Source: Alphaproteobacteria bacterium (GTDB lineage Bacteria; Pseudomonadota; Alphaproteobacteria; TMED109). From it: a stretch of 64,000 nucleotides of DNA. The translations under genes were made by a program, and so were the position numbers. Shown piece by piece: positions 19,331 through 27,602 of this stretch. Every line of letters starts with the position of its first letter. Position 1 is the first letter of the stretch. The notes under the pieces are model-generated. The model worked only from the letters and a program-made list of their open reading frames with translations. It was not told the origin of the DNA and searched no databases. The stretch lies in assembly GCA_022824395.1 (NCBI GenBank), contig JAJDZX010000040.1:1-64000 (forward strand), in the 5' to 3' direction.

Positions 19331-19843
19331 ATGCGCATGCAGGACATCAACGGCCAAGAAGTGCGCATACGGGAGGCCGCGTCCGTTTCGGACATTGCCG
19401 ACATGCGCGGACTGTTTATCGAGTACCAGCGCTGGCTTGGCCAGGATTTGACCTTCCAGAACTTCTCGGCCGAACTGGCAACCTTCCCGGGCGACTACGC
19501 ACCGCCGCTCGGGCGGATGCTGCTGGCGCGTCACGTCGATGGCACAGCCGTGGCCGGAGTCGCGATGAAGCCCTTGTCGGCCGGAATCTCCGAGATGAAG
19601 CGCCTGTTCGTGCGTCGACCCTGGCGCGGTACGGGGTTGGGGCGCACGCTGGCCGAAGCCATCGTCGATGCTGGTCGTGCCGCCGGTTACGCCAGGATGC
19701 GTCTCGATACCTTCTCCAGGCTCTCCGCTGCCACAGAGCTCTACCGTTCACTGGGTTTCCGCGAAATCGCACCGTACTACGAGAACCCGCTTGACGGGGT
19801 CATCTACATGGAAAAGGTGCTCGACACGAGTCGAGGGTGCTGA
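19331..19843 (+). CDS. GNAT-family N-acetyltransferase
   Basis: 170 aa. The acetyl-CoA pyrophosphate-binding loop is seen in EMKRLFVRRPWRGTGLGRTL (R-x-x-G-x-G at RGTGLG), followed by MRLDTFSRLSAATELYRSLG and FREIAPYYENPLDGVIYMEK, typical GNAT motifs A and B. The ATG at 19331 is likely; another ATG lies two codons later. The acetyl acceptor cannot be predicted. It is flanked by 0.4 kb and 0.3 kb of non-coding DNA and has no operon partner. Confidence 0.85.
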   Translation: MRMQDINGQEVRIREAASVSDIADMRGLFIEYQRWLGQDLTFQNFSAELATFPGDYAPPLGRMLLARHVDGTAVAGVAMKPLSAGISEMKRLFVRRPWRGTGLGRTLAEAIVDAGRAAGYARMRLDTFSRLSAATELYRSLGFREIAPYYENPLDGVIYMEKVLDTSRGC

Positions 19844-20120
19844 CTGGACGATAGTCGCCCCTGGCACGGCCCCGAGGCAATCCGGAAGCGTGGTCGCGGA
19901 CCCGACGGATTGCCGGAGACGGGGAACCTGCGCCCACGACGGTTCGGTCGTCGTGCGGCGCCACCTGCCCGGTCGAGGCGGCGGCTGGGCCCGCCGTCAC
20001 CTGGCGGTGGCCCTGCCCCAGGCAAGGACTGCCGTCGTGCAGACGGGGCTCTGGCCCGGACGAGACGGAGCGGTCCCGTCTCAGCAAGAACGACCGGAAG
20101 CGGCGGCGCGGCGGGGCCGC

Positions 20121-20669
20121 TCACGGCGCGCACCGAGCGCCCCCGCTGTCCGCCGCGTCGCTGGCGTTTCCCCAGCCGACTCGGACGGCTGCCACCCGTT
20201 CGGATTTCCTGGGATGGCTGGATGACAGCACTTCGGGCAGGACCGCGGTCATTGCAAGGGCCTGTTCGAGCGACGCCCCCATCCGGTAGAGAAAATGCCC
20301 GGCGTACCGGTCGGCAGAGATTTCCTCCCGATGCCTCTCGCCTCGATACACGACGTGGCCCATGACATGGCGCCCGATCTCCCGCGCCATGATTCCCGCC
20401 TTCGTCCAGTTCCAGCTCCCATCCGTCCAGCCGAGACCGGACAGGAATTGACCATTGATCAGGATGTACCGATGGCCGTCGCAAATCAGCGCCCTTGCGT
20501 TCAGGACGTGGTCCGACTCCCGAACCTCGAAATTGGCCTCGGACAGGCCGGCAGCTTCCAGAACGGCATGCAGTGCGGACGCGGCGGTCGCGGATTCATG
20601 GGAAGGAGGACAGGCCAGACCTGAAGCCGGCAGCAGCAGTGCCAACACGATGCCCGGCCAGCGAGGCAT
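20121..20669 (-). CDS. M48-like metalloprotease homologue, probably inactive (zinc-site histidines replaced)
   Basis: 182 aa with a signal peptide (MPRWPGIVLALLLPASGLA). The region IMAREIGRHVMGHVV aligns with the HEIGHHxxGH zinc motif of small exported M48-like proteases, and EEISADRYAGHFLYRMGAS and SSSHPRKSERVAAVRVGW match their downstream blocks (ExxAD..SG...MGAS and STHPxxxxRxxAIxxGW). The two histidines that should bind zinc are arginines here (R96, R100), while E97 and H101 remain. So it is probably a pseudoprotease or a decaying gene. A start at the ATG is favoured over an upstream TTG. No operon partner. Confidence 0.7.
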   Translation of the reverse strand: MPRWPGIVLALLLPASGLACPPSHESATAASALHAVLEAAGLSEANFEVRESDHVLNARALICDGHRYILINGQFLSGLGWTDGSWNWTKAGIMAREIGRHVMGHVVYRGERHREEISADRYAGHFLYRMGASLEQALAMTAVLPEVLSSSHPRKSERVAAVRVGWGNASDAADSGGARCAP

Positions 20670-20806
20670 GGTCCCCGAAGCTCCTCCCAAACCCGCGGAG
20701 GCACCGGCGGCTGCCCCAGCGCTCGGCTGGACCGGCGGCCGATGGGTCCCCGTGCTCAGTCAGCGCCCCGCCGGCCCGGCGACCGGCGGGGCCAGCCGGA
20801 CGGTCG

Positions 20807-21529
20807 TCAGCCCTGCTGCTGTTGGCGGATGATGTCCATCAGTTCCGGCGGCGGCCTCCAGCCCTCCGGGACCTGCATGTTGAAGGTTCCCTGCTTGATC
20901 CCGTCCGCGGTCTCGCTATCGAAGGCGACGATCAGCGCCGCCCGCTCCTCCTCCGACAACGGCTTGAGCAGGAGGTCGCTCTCGAGGAGCGGGTCGCCCG
21001 TGAAGTACATCTGCGTGGTGACCCCCGGGTTCAGCGGCGGATGCACCTTGAAATGGATGTGCGCCGGGCGGTACCAGTCGCCGATCGCCGCGTAGGGGGC
21101 GGGACGGATGGTGCGGATCCGGTACTCGCCGTTCTTGTCCGTGACGATGCGGGCATAGCCCTGGAAGTTCGGGTCGAGCGGCGCCGGGTTGCCGTCCTTT
21201 GGATGGTCGTAGCGGCCGTGCACGTTCGCCTGCCAGATCTCGAGCACGCAGTCGCCGACCGGCCTGCATTGTGCGTCCTGGATCTTGCCGACGACCTCGA
21301 TGACCTCACCGGCCGCCCGGTCGGCCCCGGACGCGATGTGGGTCAGGTCCCAGTCCTGTTCCCCGGGTGTGTACGGATAGAATGGCCCGTCGATCTGGTA
21401 CGCGGTCACGGAGCAGGCGGCGCGCGCCACCCCTGCGGTCGCCACGGAAGCGGCCGCCACGCCCAGTCCCGACAACATGCTGCGACGCGACAACCGGTGT
21501 TGTGCCGTCGAACGGCTCATCTTGTTCAT
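20807..21529 (-). CDS. Exported intradiol ring-cleavage dioxygenase
   Basis: 240 aa. The N terminus has a twin-arginine-type signal (RLSRRSMLSGLGVAAASVAT then AGVARAA). The catalytic domain (~40-240) shows the Fe(III) ligands of intradiol dioxygenases: a tyrosine in HGRYDHP, a second in GDWYRPAHIHFKV and the two histidines of that motif. The family (protocatechuate 3,4-dioxygenase beta-like) opens catechol-type rings between the hydroxyls. Export is unusual for classic catabolic enzymes and suggests action on aromatics in the periplasm or outside. No other aromatic-degradation gene lies nearby. Confidence 0.88.
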   Translation of the reverse strand: MNKMSRSTAQHRLSRRSMLSGLGVAAASVATAGVARAACSVTAYQIDGPFYPYTPGEQDWDLTHIASGADRAAGEVIEVVGKIQDAQCRPVGDCVLEIWQANVHGRYDHPKDGNPAPLDPNFQGYARIVTDKNGEYRIRTIRPAPYAAIGDWYRPAHIHFKVHPPLNPGVTTQMYFTGDPLLESDLLLKPLSEEERAALIVAFDSETADGIKQGTFNMQVPEGWRPPPELMDIIRQQQQG

Positions 21530-21821
21530 GCATCCCCTCCTCAGGCTGCATCCGACCGATGACCAGCCGGTTCATGCATGCGGCCTAGCGTAACACGCCC
21601 ATCAGCCGGCCATGGGTCCCGGCGCGGCGGCGCCCTGCCGCCGAACACCCGTTGCCGGGCGGGGCCGACCTGAGTTGCAGGATGGCGGCGTCCCGCCACC
21701 GGGGCGAACACGGGACCGGGCGTCCCCTGCTCGGCTGACTGCCGCGCCGCGCGCGGCTGCCTCTCCGGATCGAACGAGAGGCGTCCGTCTTCACAGGCGA
21801 CCTGATCGAGCGCCGGCCCCC

Positions 21822-23108
21822 TCAGCGAAGCGCCGCCGGGCGGGGTCCCCCGGTCGCCCAATCCAGAAGCTCGACCGTGTGGACCACCGGGAGGTCGCTG
21901 CCCCCGGCGATCTGCACCATGCAGCCGATGTTGCCCGCGGCGACCGCGGCGGCACCGGTGCGTTCCAGGTTGGCGACCTTCCGCTCGCGCAGCCGCTCGG
22001 CGATCTCGGGCTGGAGGAGGTTGTAGGTCCCGGCCGACCCGCAGCAGAGATGCCCTTCGGCCACCGGGCGCACGTCGAACCCGGCCTCGGAAAGGAGCGA
22101 TGCTGGCAGGCGCGAGATCTGCTGGCCATGCTGCAGGGAACATGCCGAGTGGTAGGCGACGCTCATGCCGGCGTGCGGCCCGGATGCCGCGGGCAGCGTC
22201 AGGCGCTCCACCACTTCGGTGACGTCGGCCGCCAGTCCGGCGACCCAGACCGCATCCTCGCAGTCGGCATCCGTCCGGAGCAGGTGGCCGTAGTCCTTCA
22301 GCATGGTGCCGCACCCGGACGCATTCACGACGATGGCATCGAGCGGTACCTCGCCATCGAGGCTGCGCCATGCGGCGATGTTGCGCCGGGCGCCCTGCTT
22401 CGCGGCGCTCTCGCGGCCCATGTGGTGCACCAGCGCGCCGCAGCAGCCAGCGTCTGCCGGCACCACCACCTCGGCACCCAGCCGGGTGAGAAGCCGAACG
22501 GTGGCGTCGTTGATCCTGGGGTCGAGGGCCTGCTGCACGCAACCGGCGAGGAGTGCCACCCGGAGCTTGCGCTCGCCCACGGCCGGGTGCACCGAGCCCG
22601 GCCGGACGAAACCGCTCGGGGCGGACTGCTCCGGAAGCATGCGGAGCATGGTGCCGGCGGGCTCAGGCAGCAGCCGGCCGAACGGGCGGGCGAGTCGGCC
22701 CAGGCGCAACGCCCAGCGAAAGCGCGCGGGATAGGGCAGCAACAGACTGAACACGCCGCGCACCAGCCGTTCGAGCGGGGGGCGCCGGAAGGTCTCCTCG
22801 ATCCAGGTCCGCGCGTGGTCGACCAGGTGCATGTAGTGCACGCCGGAGGGGCACGTCGTCATGCACGAGAGGCACGAGAGGCACCGGTCCACGTGCAGCA
22901 CCGTCTTCGGATCCGCCGGCCGGTCGTTCTCCAGCATGTCCTTGATCAGGTAGATCCGGCCCCTCGGACTGTCGAGTTCGTCCCCCAGCAGCACGTACGT
23001 CGGGCAGGTGGCCGTGCAGAAGCCGCAGTGCACGCAGGCACGGAGGATGCCGTTCGCCGTGCGGATGGCCGGGTCCTCGAGCTGGGCCGCCGTGAAATTC
23101 GTTCGCAC
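21822..23108 (-). CDS. glcF: Glycolate oxidase iron-sulfur subunit
   Basis: 428 aa from a GTG at 23108 (RTNFTAAQLEDPAIRTANGI). Two 4Fe-4S motifs, CVHCGFCTATCP and CLSCLSCMTTCP, lie in the first ~100 residues. Two CCG-type domains follow (DAGCCGALVHHMG and GHLCCGSAGTYN). With GlcD and GlcE it oxidises glycolate to glyoxylate and passes electrons to the membrane quinone pool. It is the last of glcD-glcE-glcF, 4 bases after glcE. The longer frame upstream was rejected since it overlaps glcE. Confidence 0.95.
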   Translation of the reverse strand: MRTNFTAAQLEDPAIRTANGILRACVHCGFCTATCPTYVLLGDELDSPRGRIYLIKDMLENDRPADPKTVLHVDRCLSCLSCMTTCPSGVHYMHLVDHARTWIEETFRRPPLERLVRGVFSLLLPYPARFRWALRLGRLARPFGRLLPEPAGTMLRMLPEQSAPSGFVRPGSVHPAVGERKLRVALLAGCVQQALDPRINDATVRLLTRLGAEVVVPADAGCCGALVHHMGRESAAKQGARRNIAAWRSLDGEVPLDAIVVNASGCGTMLKDYGHLLRTDADCEDAVWVAGLAADVTEVVERLTLPAASGPHAGMSVAYHSACSLQHGQQISRLPASLLSEAGFDVRPVAEGHLCCGSAGTYNLLQPEIAERLRERKVANLERTGAAAVAAGNIGCMVQIAGGSDLPVVHTVELLDWATGGPRPAALR

Positions 23109-23112
23109 GGGA

Positions 23113-24324
23113 TCAGGCCGCCATGCGGCCGGGATTGAGCACGCCCTCGGGGTCGAACCCGGACCGGATCGCGGCCGCGATGCGCTCGATGCCAGCGCCC
23201 TGCCGCGGGAACACGCCTTCGGCGGCCCGGACCGAGTCCGGCGCCCGGAGCAGCATCGCCGTCCCGCCTGCCCCGGCCGCCTCGGCGCGGACGCGGTCGC
23301 CGGCACTCGTATCGCCGGCGGGCGCGAACCACAGCATGCTACCGTCCAGCAACCACGATCCCCCCGGCCGCGCGGCCAGCCGCTGGATCACGCCGGCCGC
23401 CGAGGCGGGCGGCAGCGACAGCCGCCACAGCGGCCGCGCCACCTGCACGGCCGCTGCCTCCGCGAACGGAGTGGCGTCGGTGACCGCCTTCCAGAACGCT
23501 CCCGATTCAGTCTCCCCCAGCTCATGCGACGCGCCTCCCAGCGTGTCGCGCATCCGGCCAGCCCGGTCGCGCACCGATCCCGCCGGTCCCTCGAACCGGA
23601 CGGCGGCGAGGCAGCCTGCATCCGCCGGCAGGCCGGCCGGCAGCAGGGGCGCGAGCTCGGCCGGCACGCAGCAGAGCCCGCTCGGCTCGAGCCGGCTCTG
23701 CCAGGCGGCGATCAGCAGCCCGACGGCGTCGACGACCGTGCGGCCGGGCAGCAGCAAGGTGGCGGTCCGCTCCGCCCGCGGCAGCACCTTCACCGTCACC
23801 TCCGACAGTGCAGCGAGGGTGCCGAACGATCCCGCCAGGAGCTTGCAGAGGTCGTACCCGGTCACGTTCTTGACCACGTGGCCGCCGGCCTTGAACGCCT
23901 CGCCGCGGCCGCTCACGGCGCGGAACCCGAGGAAATGGTCGCGCGCACCGCCCGCGCGCACCCGGCGGGAGCCCGCCAGGTTGCACCCGAGCACGCCGCC
24001 GATGGTCGCCGCGCCGGCCGGCGCGCCGTAGAGCGGGCCCAGGTCGGGCGGCTCGAACGCCAGTTCCTGGCCGTGCTCCCGGAGCGCGGCCGCCACCGCC
24101 GCGAGCGGCGTGCCCGCGCCGCAGGTGAGCGTCAGTTCGTCGGGGGCGTACGCCTGGATGCCGGCGAGGCCGTCGAGCCGCAGCGTGACGGCAGCATTGA
24201 CCGGCCGCCCGAAGCCCTGCTTGGTGCCGGCGCCGCTGACCTGGGCCGGCGTTCCGGCCGCCACCAGGCCCAGGATCGCGTCGACGAGTTCCGATTCGTC
24301 CGCCGGCCGGACCTGCGCGTCCAC
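23113..24324 (-). CDS. glcE: Glycolate oxidase FAD-binding subunit GlcE
   Basis: 403 aa from a GTG (VDAQVRPADESELVDAIL). FAD-binding type PCMH elements are seen in VSGAGTKQGFGRP and GAATIGGVLGCNLAGSRRVR, with HVVKNVTGYDLCKLLAGSFG typical of GlcE. The C terminus ends IRSGFDPEGVLNPGRMAA, the shared GlcD/GlcE tail. It forms the second flavin subunit of glycolate oxidase. The GTG sits 13 bases after the glcD stop; an ATG at 24405 would overlap glcD by 68 bases and adds a non-family N terminus. Confidence 0.93.
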   Translation of the reverse strand: MDAQVRPADESELVDAILGLVAAGTPAQVSGAGTKQGFGRPVNAAVTLRLDGLAGIQAYAPDELTLTCGAGTPLAAVAAALREHGQELAFEPPDLGPLYGAPAGAATIGGVLGCNLAGSRRVRAGGARDHFLGFRAVSGRGEAFKAGGHVVKNVTGYDLCKLLAGSFGTLAALSEVTVKVLPRAERTATLLLPGRTVVDAVGLLIAAWQSRLEPSGLCCVPAELAPLLPAGLPADAGCLAAVRFEGPAGSVRDRAGRMRDTLGGASHELGETESGAFWKAVTDATPFAEAAAVQVARPLWRLSLPPASAAGVIQRLAARPGGSWLLDGSMLWFAPAGDTSAGDRVRAEAAGAGGTAMLLRAPDSVRAAEGVFPRQGAGIERIAAAIRSGFDPEGVLNPGRMAA

Positions 24325-24337
24325 GAGCGGCGCCGCC

Positions 24338-25819
24338 TCAGAAGCGGGGCAGGTGCGGAAACGGGAGCTTGCCGTGGTGGACGTGCATCTTCCCGAGCTC
24401 GGCACAGCGGTGCAGCTCCGGGAACATCTTGCCCGGATTGAGCAGGCCGTCCGGGTCGAACGCGCACTTCAGGCGCTGCTGGTGCTTGAGGTCGGTGTCG
24501 TCGAACATGGCGGGCATCAGGTCCCGCTTCTCCACGCCGATGCCGTGCTCGCCGGACAGCACGCCGCCCTCCGCCACGCACAGCTTGAGGATGTCGGCGC
24601 CGAACGCCTCGGCCCGCGCCAGCTGATCGGCGTCGTTGGCGTCGTACAGGATCAGCGGATGCAGGTTGCCGTCGCCGGCGTGGAACACGTTCGCGACGCG
24701 AAGACCGTGCTGCTTCGAGAGGGCGGTGATGCCGTCGAGCACGTCCGGGAGCCGGCCGCGCGGGATCGTGCCGTCCATGCAGATGTAGTCGGGCGAGAGG
24801 CGTCCCATCGCAGGGAACGCCGACTTGCGCCCCGACCAGAACCGCTCGCGCTCGGCCTCGTCGGCGTTCTCGCGGACGTGCGTGGCGTCGCACTCGCGGG
24901 CGATCGCGATCACCCGCGCCATGCCGTCCGCGACCTCGGAGACGGTCCCGTCGAGCTCGACGATCAGGAGCGACTCGGCATCGAGCGGGTAGCCGGCATG
25001 CGCGAACGCCTCGGCCGCCTCGATCGCGAACTTGTCCATCATCTCCATGCCGGCCGGAATGATCCCTTCCGAGATCACCCGGCTGACGCACGTGGCGCCG
25101 GCGCGGATGGTCGGGAACCCGATCAGCGCGGCGCGGGTGCACTCGGGCTTCGGCCGGATCTTGACCGTCACCTCGGTGATCACGCCGAGCAGGCCCTCCG
25201 AACCCGTGATCACGCCGAGCAGGTCGTAGCCGGCGGGGTCCGGGTGCCGGCCGCCGATGCGGAGGACGTCGCCGGCCATCGTGACGAGCTCGACGCCGGT
25301 GATGTTGTTGGTGGTGACCCCGTACTTCAGGCAGTGGACGCCGCCCGAGTTCTCGGCCACGTTGCCGCCGATCGAGCAGGCGATCTGGCTCGACGGGTCG
25401 GGCGCGTAGTAGAAGCCGCGGTCCTCGACCGCCCGGGTGATCGCCAGGTTGGTGACGCCGGGCTGCGTCACGACGCACAAGTTGTCGTAGTCGATCTCGA
25501 GGATGCGGTTGAAGCGGCCGAGGCCGAGCGTGACCCCGTCACGGAGCGGCAGGGCGCCGCCGGAGAGCCCGGTCCCGGCCCCGCGCGGGACGATCTTGAC
25601 GCCGCGGCCGTGGCAGAGCTTGAGGACGGCAGCGACCTGCTCGGTCGTTTCCGGCAGCACCACCAGCATCGGCAGTTCCCGGTACGCCGTGAGACCGTCG
25701 GTCTCGTAGGCGAGGAGTTCGCGCTCCTCCTCGATGACACCCTCGCCGGGCACGATGGCGCGGAGCGCCTGCACGAGGTCCGCGCGGGCGGCGATGACCG
25801 CCGCATCCGGCTCCGGCAT
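24338..25819 (-). CDS. glcD: Glycolate oxidase FAD-linked subunit GlcD
   Basis: 493 aa from the ATG at 25819. The FAD-binding PCMH domain (~50-230) has VPRGAGTGLSGGALP and PDPSSQIACSIGGNVAENSG. The C-terminal FAD-oxidase domain has NVFHAGDGNLHPLI and GEHGIGVEKRDLM, and ends with FDPDGLLNPGKMFP. It oxidises glycolate (or D-lactate in some relatives) with FAD. First gene of glcD-glcE-glcF on the minus strand, with rpmJ 59 bases upstream. The complete three-subunit set supports glycolate rather than D-lactate use. Confidence 0.96.
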   Translation of the reverse strand: MPEPDAAVIAARADLVQALRAIVPGEGVIEEERELLAYETDGLTAYRELPMLVVLPETTEQVAAVLKLCHGRGVKIVPRGAGTGLSGGALPLRDGVTLGLGRFNRILEIDYDNLCVVTQPGVTNLAITRAVEDRGFYYAPDPSSQIACSIGGNVAENSGGVHCLKYGVTTNNITGVELVTMAGDVLRIGGRHPDPAGYDLLGVITGSEGLLGVITEVTVKIRPKPECTRAALIGFPTIRAGATCVSRVISEGIIPAGMEMMDKFAIEAAEAFAHAGYPLDAESLLIVELDGTVSEVADGMARVIAIARECDATHVRENADEAERERFWSGRKSAFPAMGRLSPDYICMDGTIPRGRLPDVLDGITALSKQHGLRVANVFHAGDGNLHPLILYDANDADQLARAEAFGADILKLCVAEGGVLSGEHGIGVEKRDLMPAMFDDTDLKHQQRLKCAFDPDGLLNPGKMFPELHRCAELGKMHVHHGKLPFPHLPRF

Positions 25820-25878
25820 CCGCACGGCGCGGCCTCAGGCCGGGACTCGGTCGCCGCCCGGCCGGCCGGCGGCCCGGA

Positions 25879-26004
25879 TCATCCCTGGCGGGCCTTCAGG
25901 CGGGGATTCTTCTTGTTGATCACGTAGACGCGACCTTTCCGCCGGATCACCCGGCAGTCGCGATCACGTTTTTTGGTACTCTTGAGAGAGTTGACAATCT
26001 TCAC
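25879..26004 (-). CDS. rpmJ: 50S ribosomal protein L36, zinc-free 41-residue type
   Basis: 41 aa from a [20 protein letters not shown] then [20 protein letters not shown] and ARQG. It has the L36 signature but lacks the CxxC...CxxxxH zinc cluster (a single cysteine, C17), as in the 41-residue L36 of Alphaproteobacteria. The GTG is fixed by homology, with AAGG 9 bases upstream. A 59-base gap separates it from glcD on the same strand. Confidence 0.96.
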   Translation of the reverse strand: MKIVNSLKSTKKRDRDCRVIRRKGRVYVINKKNPRLKARQG

Positions 26005-26097
26005 GGCTCGACCTTCGCCAGCGGAACGGCATGCGGTGGGAAGTCGGAGCACTATCAAAATCATGTGCCGTGCTGTCAATCCGCCGGGGGCCGAACC

Positions 26098-26454
26098 ATG
26101 ATGCCGCGACCGCTGGTACCGGCCTCGCTGATCCCGTTCCTGGACCCGTGGGGCTGGTGGATGGCGGCACTCGCGGCCGTGCTGATCGTCCTCGTCCTCC
26201 GCTGGCGGGCGCCGGACCGGCGGCGGCTTCGCGGCGTGTTGATTCGCGGCGCGGCGGCGCTGCTGGGCGTGGGCGCGCTGCTCGAGCTGCAGCGGCGTGG
26301 CAGCATTGGCGCACCGGTCCTGAGTTGGCCCGGCCTGCTGCTCTGGACGGTCGCGAGCGCCGCGCTGGCCCACGGCGCGGTGTCACTCCTGGACCGGGCG
26401 CTCCGGTCAGCGTCGGGCCAACTTCCCCCGGACCACGAGGAACCCAGACCATGA
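26098..26454 (+). CDS. Small membrane protein of unknown function
   Basis: 118 aa with about three membrane helices: near [32 protein letters not shown] and [20 protein letters not shown] recognise no family. The reading frame is supported by its 4-base overlap (ATGA) with the following enolase-superfamily gene, which suggests co-translation, and by its hydrophobic pattern. Tandem ATGs at 26098 and 26101 leave the exact start open. Charged loops ([12 protein letters not shown]) are consistent with the positive-inside rule. Confidence 0.6.
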   Translation: MMPRPLVPASLIPFLDPWGWWMAALAAVLIVLVLRWRAPDRRRLRGVLIRGAAALLGVGALLELQRRGSIGAPVLSWPGLLLWTVASAALAHGAVSLLDRALRSASGQLPPDHEEPRP

Positions 26455-27533
26455 CGATCGCCGCCCTCGACGTCAGCCAGTACCGGCTGCCCCTTGACCC
26501 GCCGCTCACGGACGCCACGCACGGCGCGATGAGCGTCTTCGAGGTGATCGTCGTCGACATCCGCACCGAGGACGGCGCGACCGGGTCCGGCTACACCTAC
26601 ACCGCCGGGCGGGCGGGCGGCGCCGTGCGCAGCCTGATCGAGGACGACTTCAGGCCGCTGCTGATCGGCGCCGATGCCGGGCGGATCGAGGCCCTGTGGC
26701 AGCGCCTCTGGCACGCGGTGCACTACATCGGCCGGGGCGGCCCGGTGAGCTTCGCCCAGGCGGCCGTGGACGTCGCGTTGTGGGATCTGAAGGCCCGCCG
26801 CGCCGGCCTGCCCCTCTGGCGCCTGCTCGGCGGCCACGATCCCGAGGTCGCCTGCTACGCGGGCGGGATCGACCTGCAGGACCCCATCGAGGAGCTGCTG
26901 GCCCGCACCGAGCGCCGGGTCGAGAACGGGTTCCGGGCAATCAAGATGAAGGTGGGCCGGGCGGACGTGCACGAGGACGTCGAACGCGTGGGCGCCATGC
27001 GGAAACTACTGGGAGACGGCTTCCCGCTGATGGTCGACGCCAACATGGGCTGGCGGCCCGGCGCGGCCGTGCACGCGGCGCGGCTGCTCCGGCCGTTCGG
27101 CCTGGTGTGGCTGGAAGAGCCCGTGGCCCCCGACGACTTTCCCGCCCACCGGCGCGTGCGCGACGTCGGCATACCCATCGCGGCCGGGGAGAACCTGCAC
27201 ACGCTGGCCGAGTTCCAGGCCCTGCTGGCGGCGGGTGGGGCCGACTTCCCGGAACCCGACCTCGCGACGTGCGGCGGCATCACGGTCTGGCGCAAGGTGG
27301 CGGCGCTGGCCGAGGCCCACGGCCTGCCGGTGACCTCGCACGGCGTGCACGATCTCCACGTGCACGTGCTCGCCGCGGCGCCGAACGCGTCGTACCTCGA
27401 GATCCACGGGTTCGGCCTGGAGCAGTTCATCGTGCACCCGCTCGAGATGCGCAACGGCAAGGCCGTGGCCCCGGACCGCCCCGGGCACGGCGTCGAGTTC
27501 GACCGCGAGCGGCTCCGCGCCTTCGCGGTCTGA
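26451..27533 (+). CDS. Mandelate racemase / muconate-lactonizing-type enzyme (probable sugar-acid dehydratase)
   Basis: 360 aa, enolase superfamily. The catalytic KxK is K165/K167 (AIKMKVG). Metal ligands are D196 (VDANMGW), the glutamates of WLEEP (222/223) and E247 (AGENLH), and H297 (TSHGVHDLHVH) is the partner base. This arrangement belongs to the mandelate-racemase subgroup, which includes L-talarate/galactarate dehydratases; the substrate is not certain. It is coupled upstream to a small membrane protein and lies 69 bases before an MFS exporter, so the three may form one transcription unit. Confidence 0.88.
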   Translation: MTIAALDVSQYRLPLDPPLTDATHGAMSVFEVIVVDIRTEDGATGSGYTYTAGRAGGAVRSLIEDDFRPLLIGADAGRIEALWQRLWHAVHYIGRGGPVSFAQAAVDVALWDLKARRAGLPLWRLLGGHDPEVACYAGGIDLQDPIEELLARTERRVENGFRAIKMKVGRADVHEDVERVGAMRKLLGDGFPLMVDANMGWRPGAAVHAARLLRPFGLVWLEEPVAPDDFPAHRRVRDVGIPIAAGENLHTLAEFQALLAAGGADFPEPDLATCGGITVWRKVAALAEAHGLPVTSHGVHDLHVHVLAAAPNASYLEIHGFGLEQFIVHPLEMRNGKAVAPDRPGHGVEFDRERLRAFAV

Positions 27534-27602
27534 GCGGCTTGCCGGACCGCCTGGCGCCGCGCGCCGCCGGGCGGGCGGCACCCCTCCGGACCTGGACCTC
27601 GC

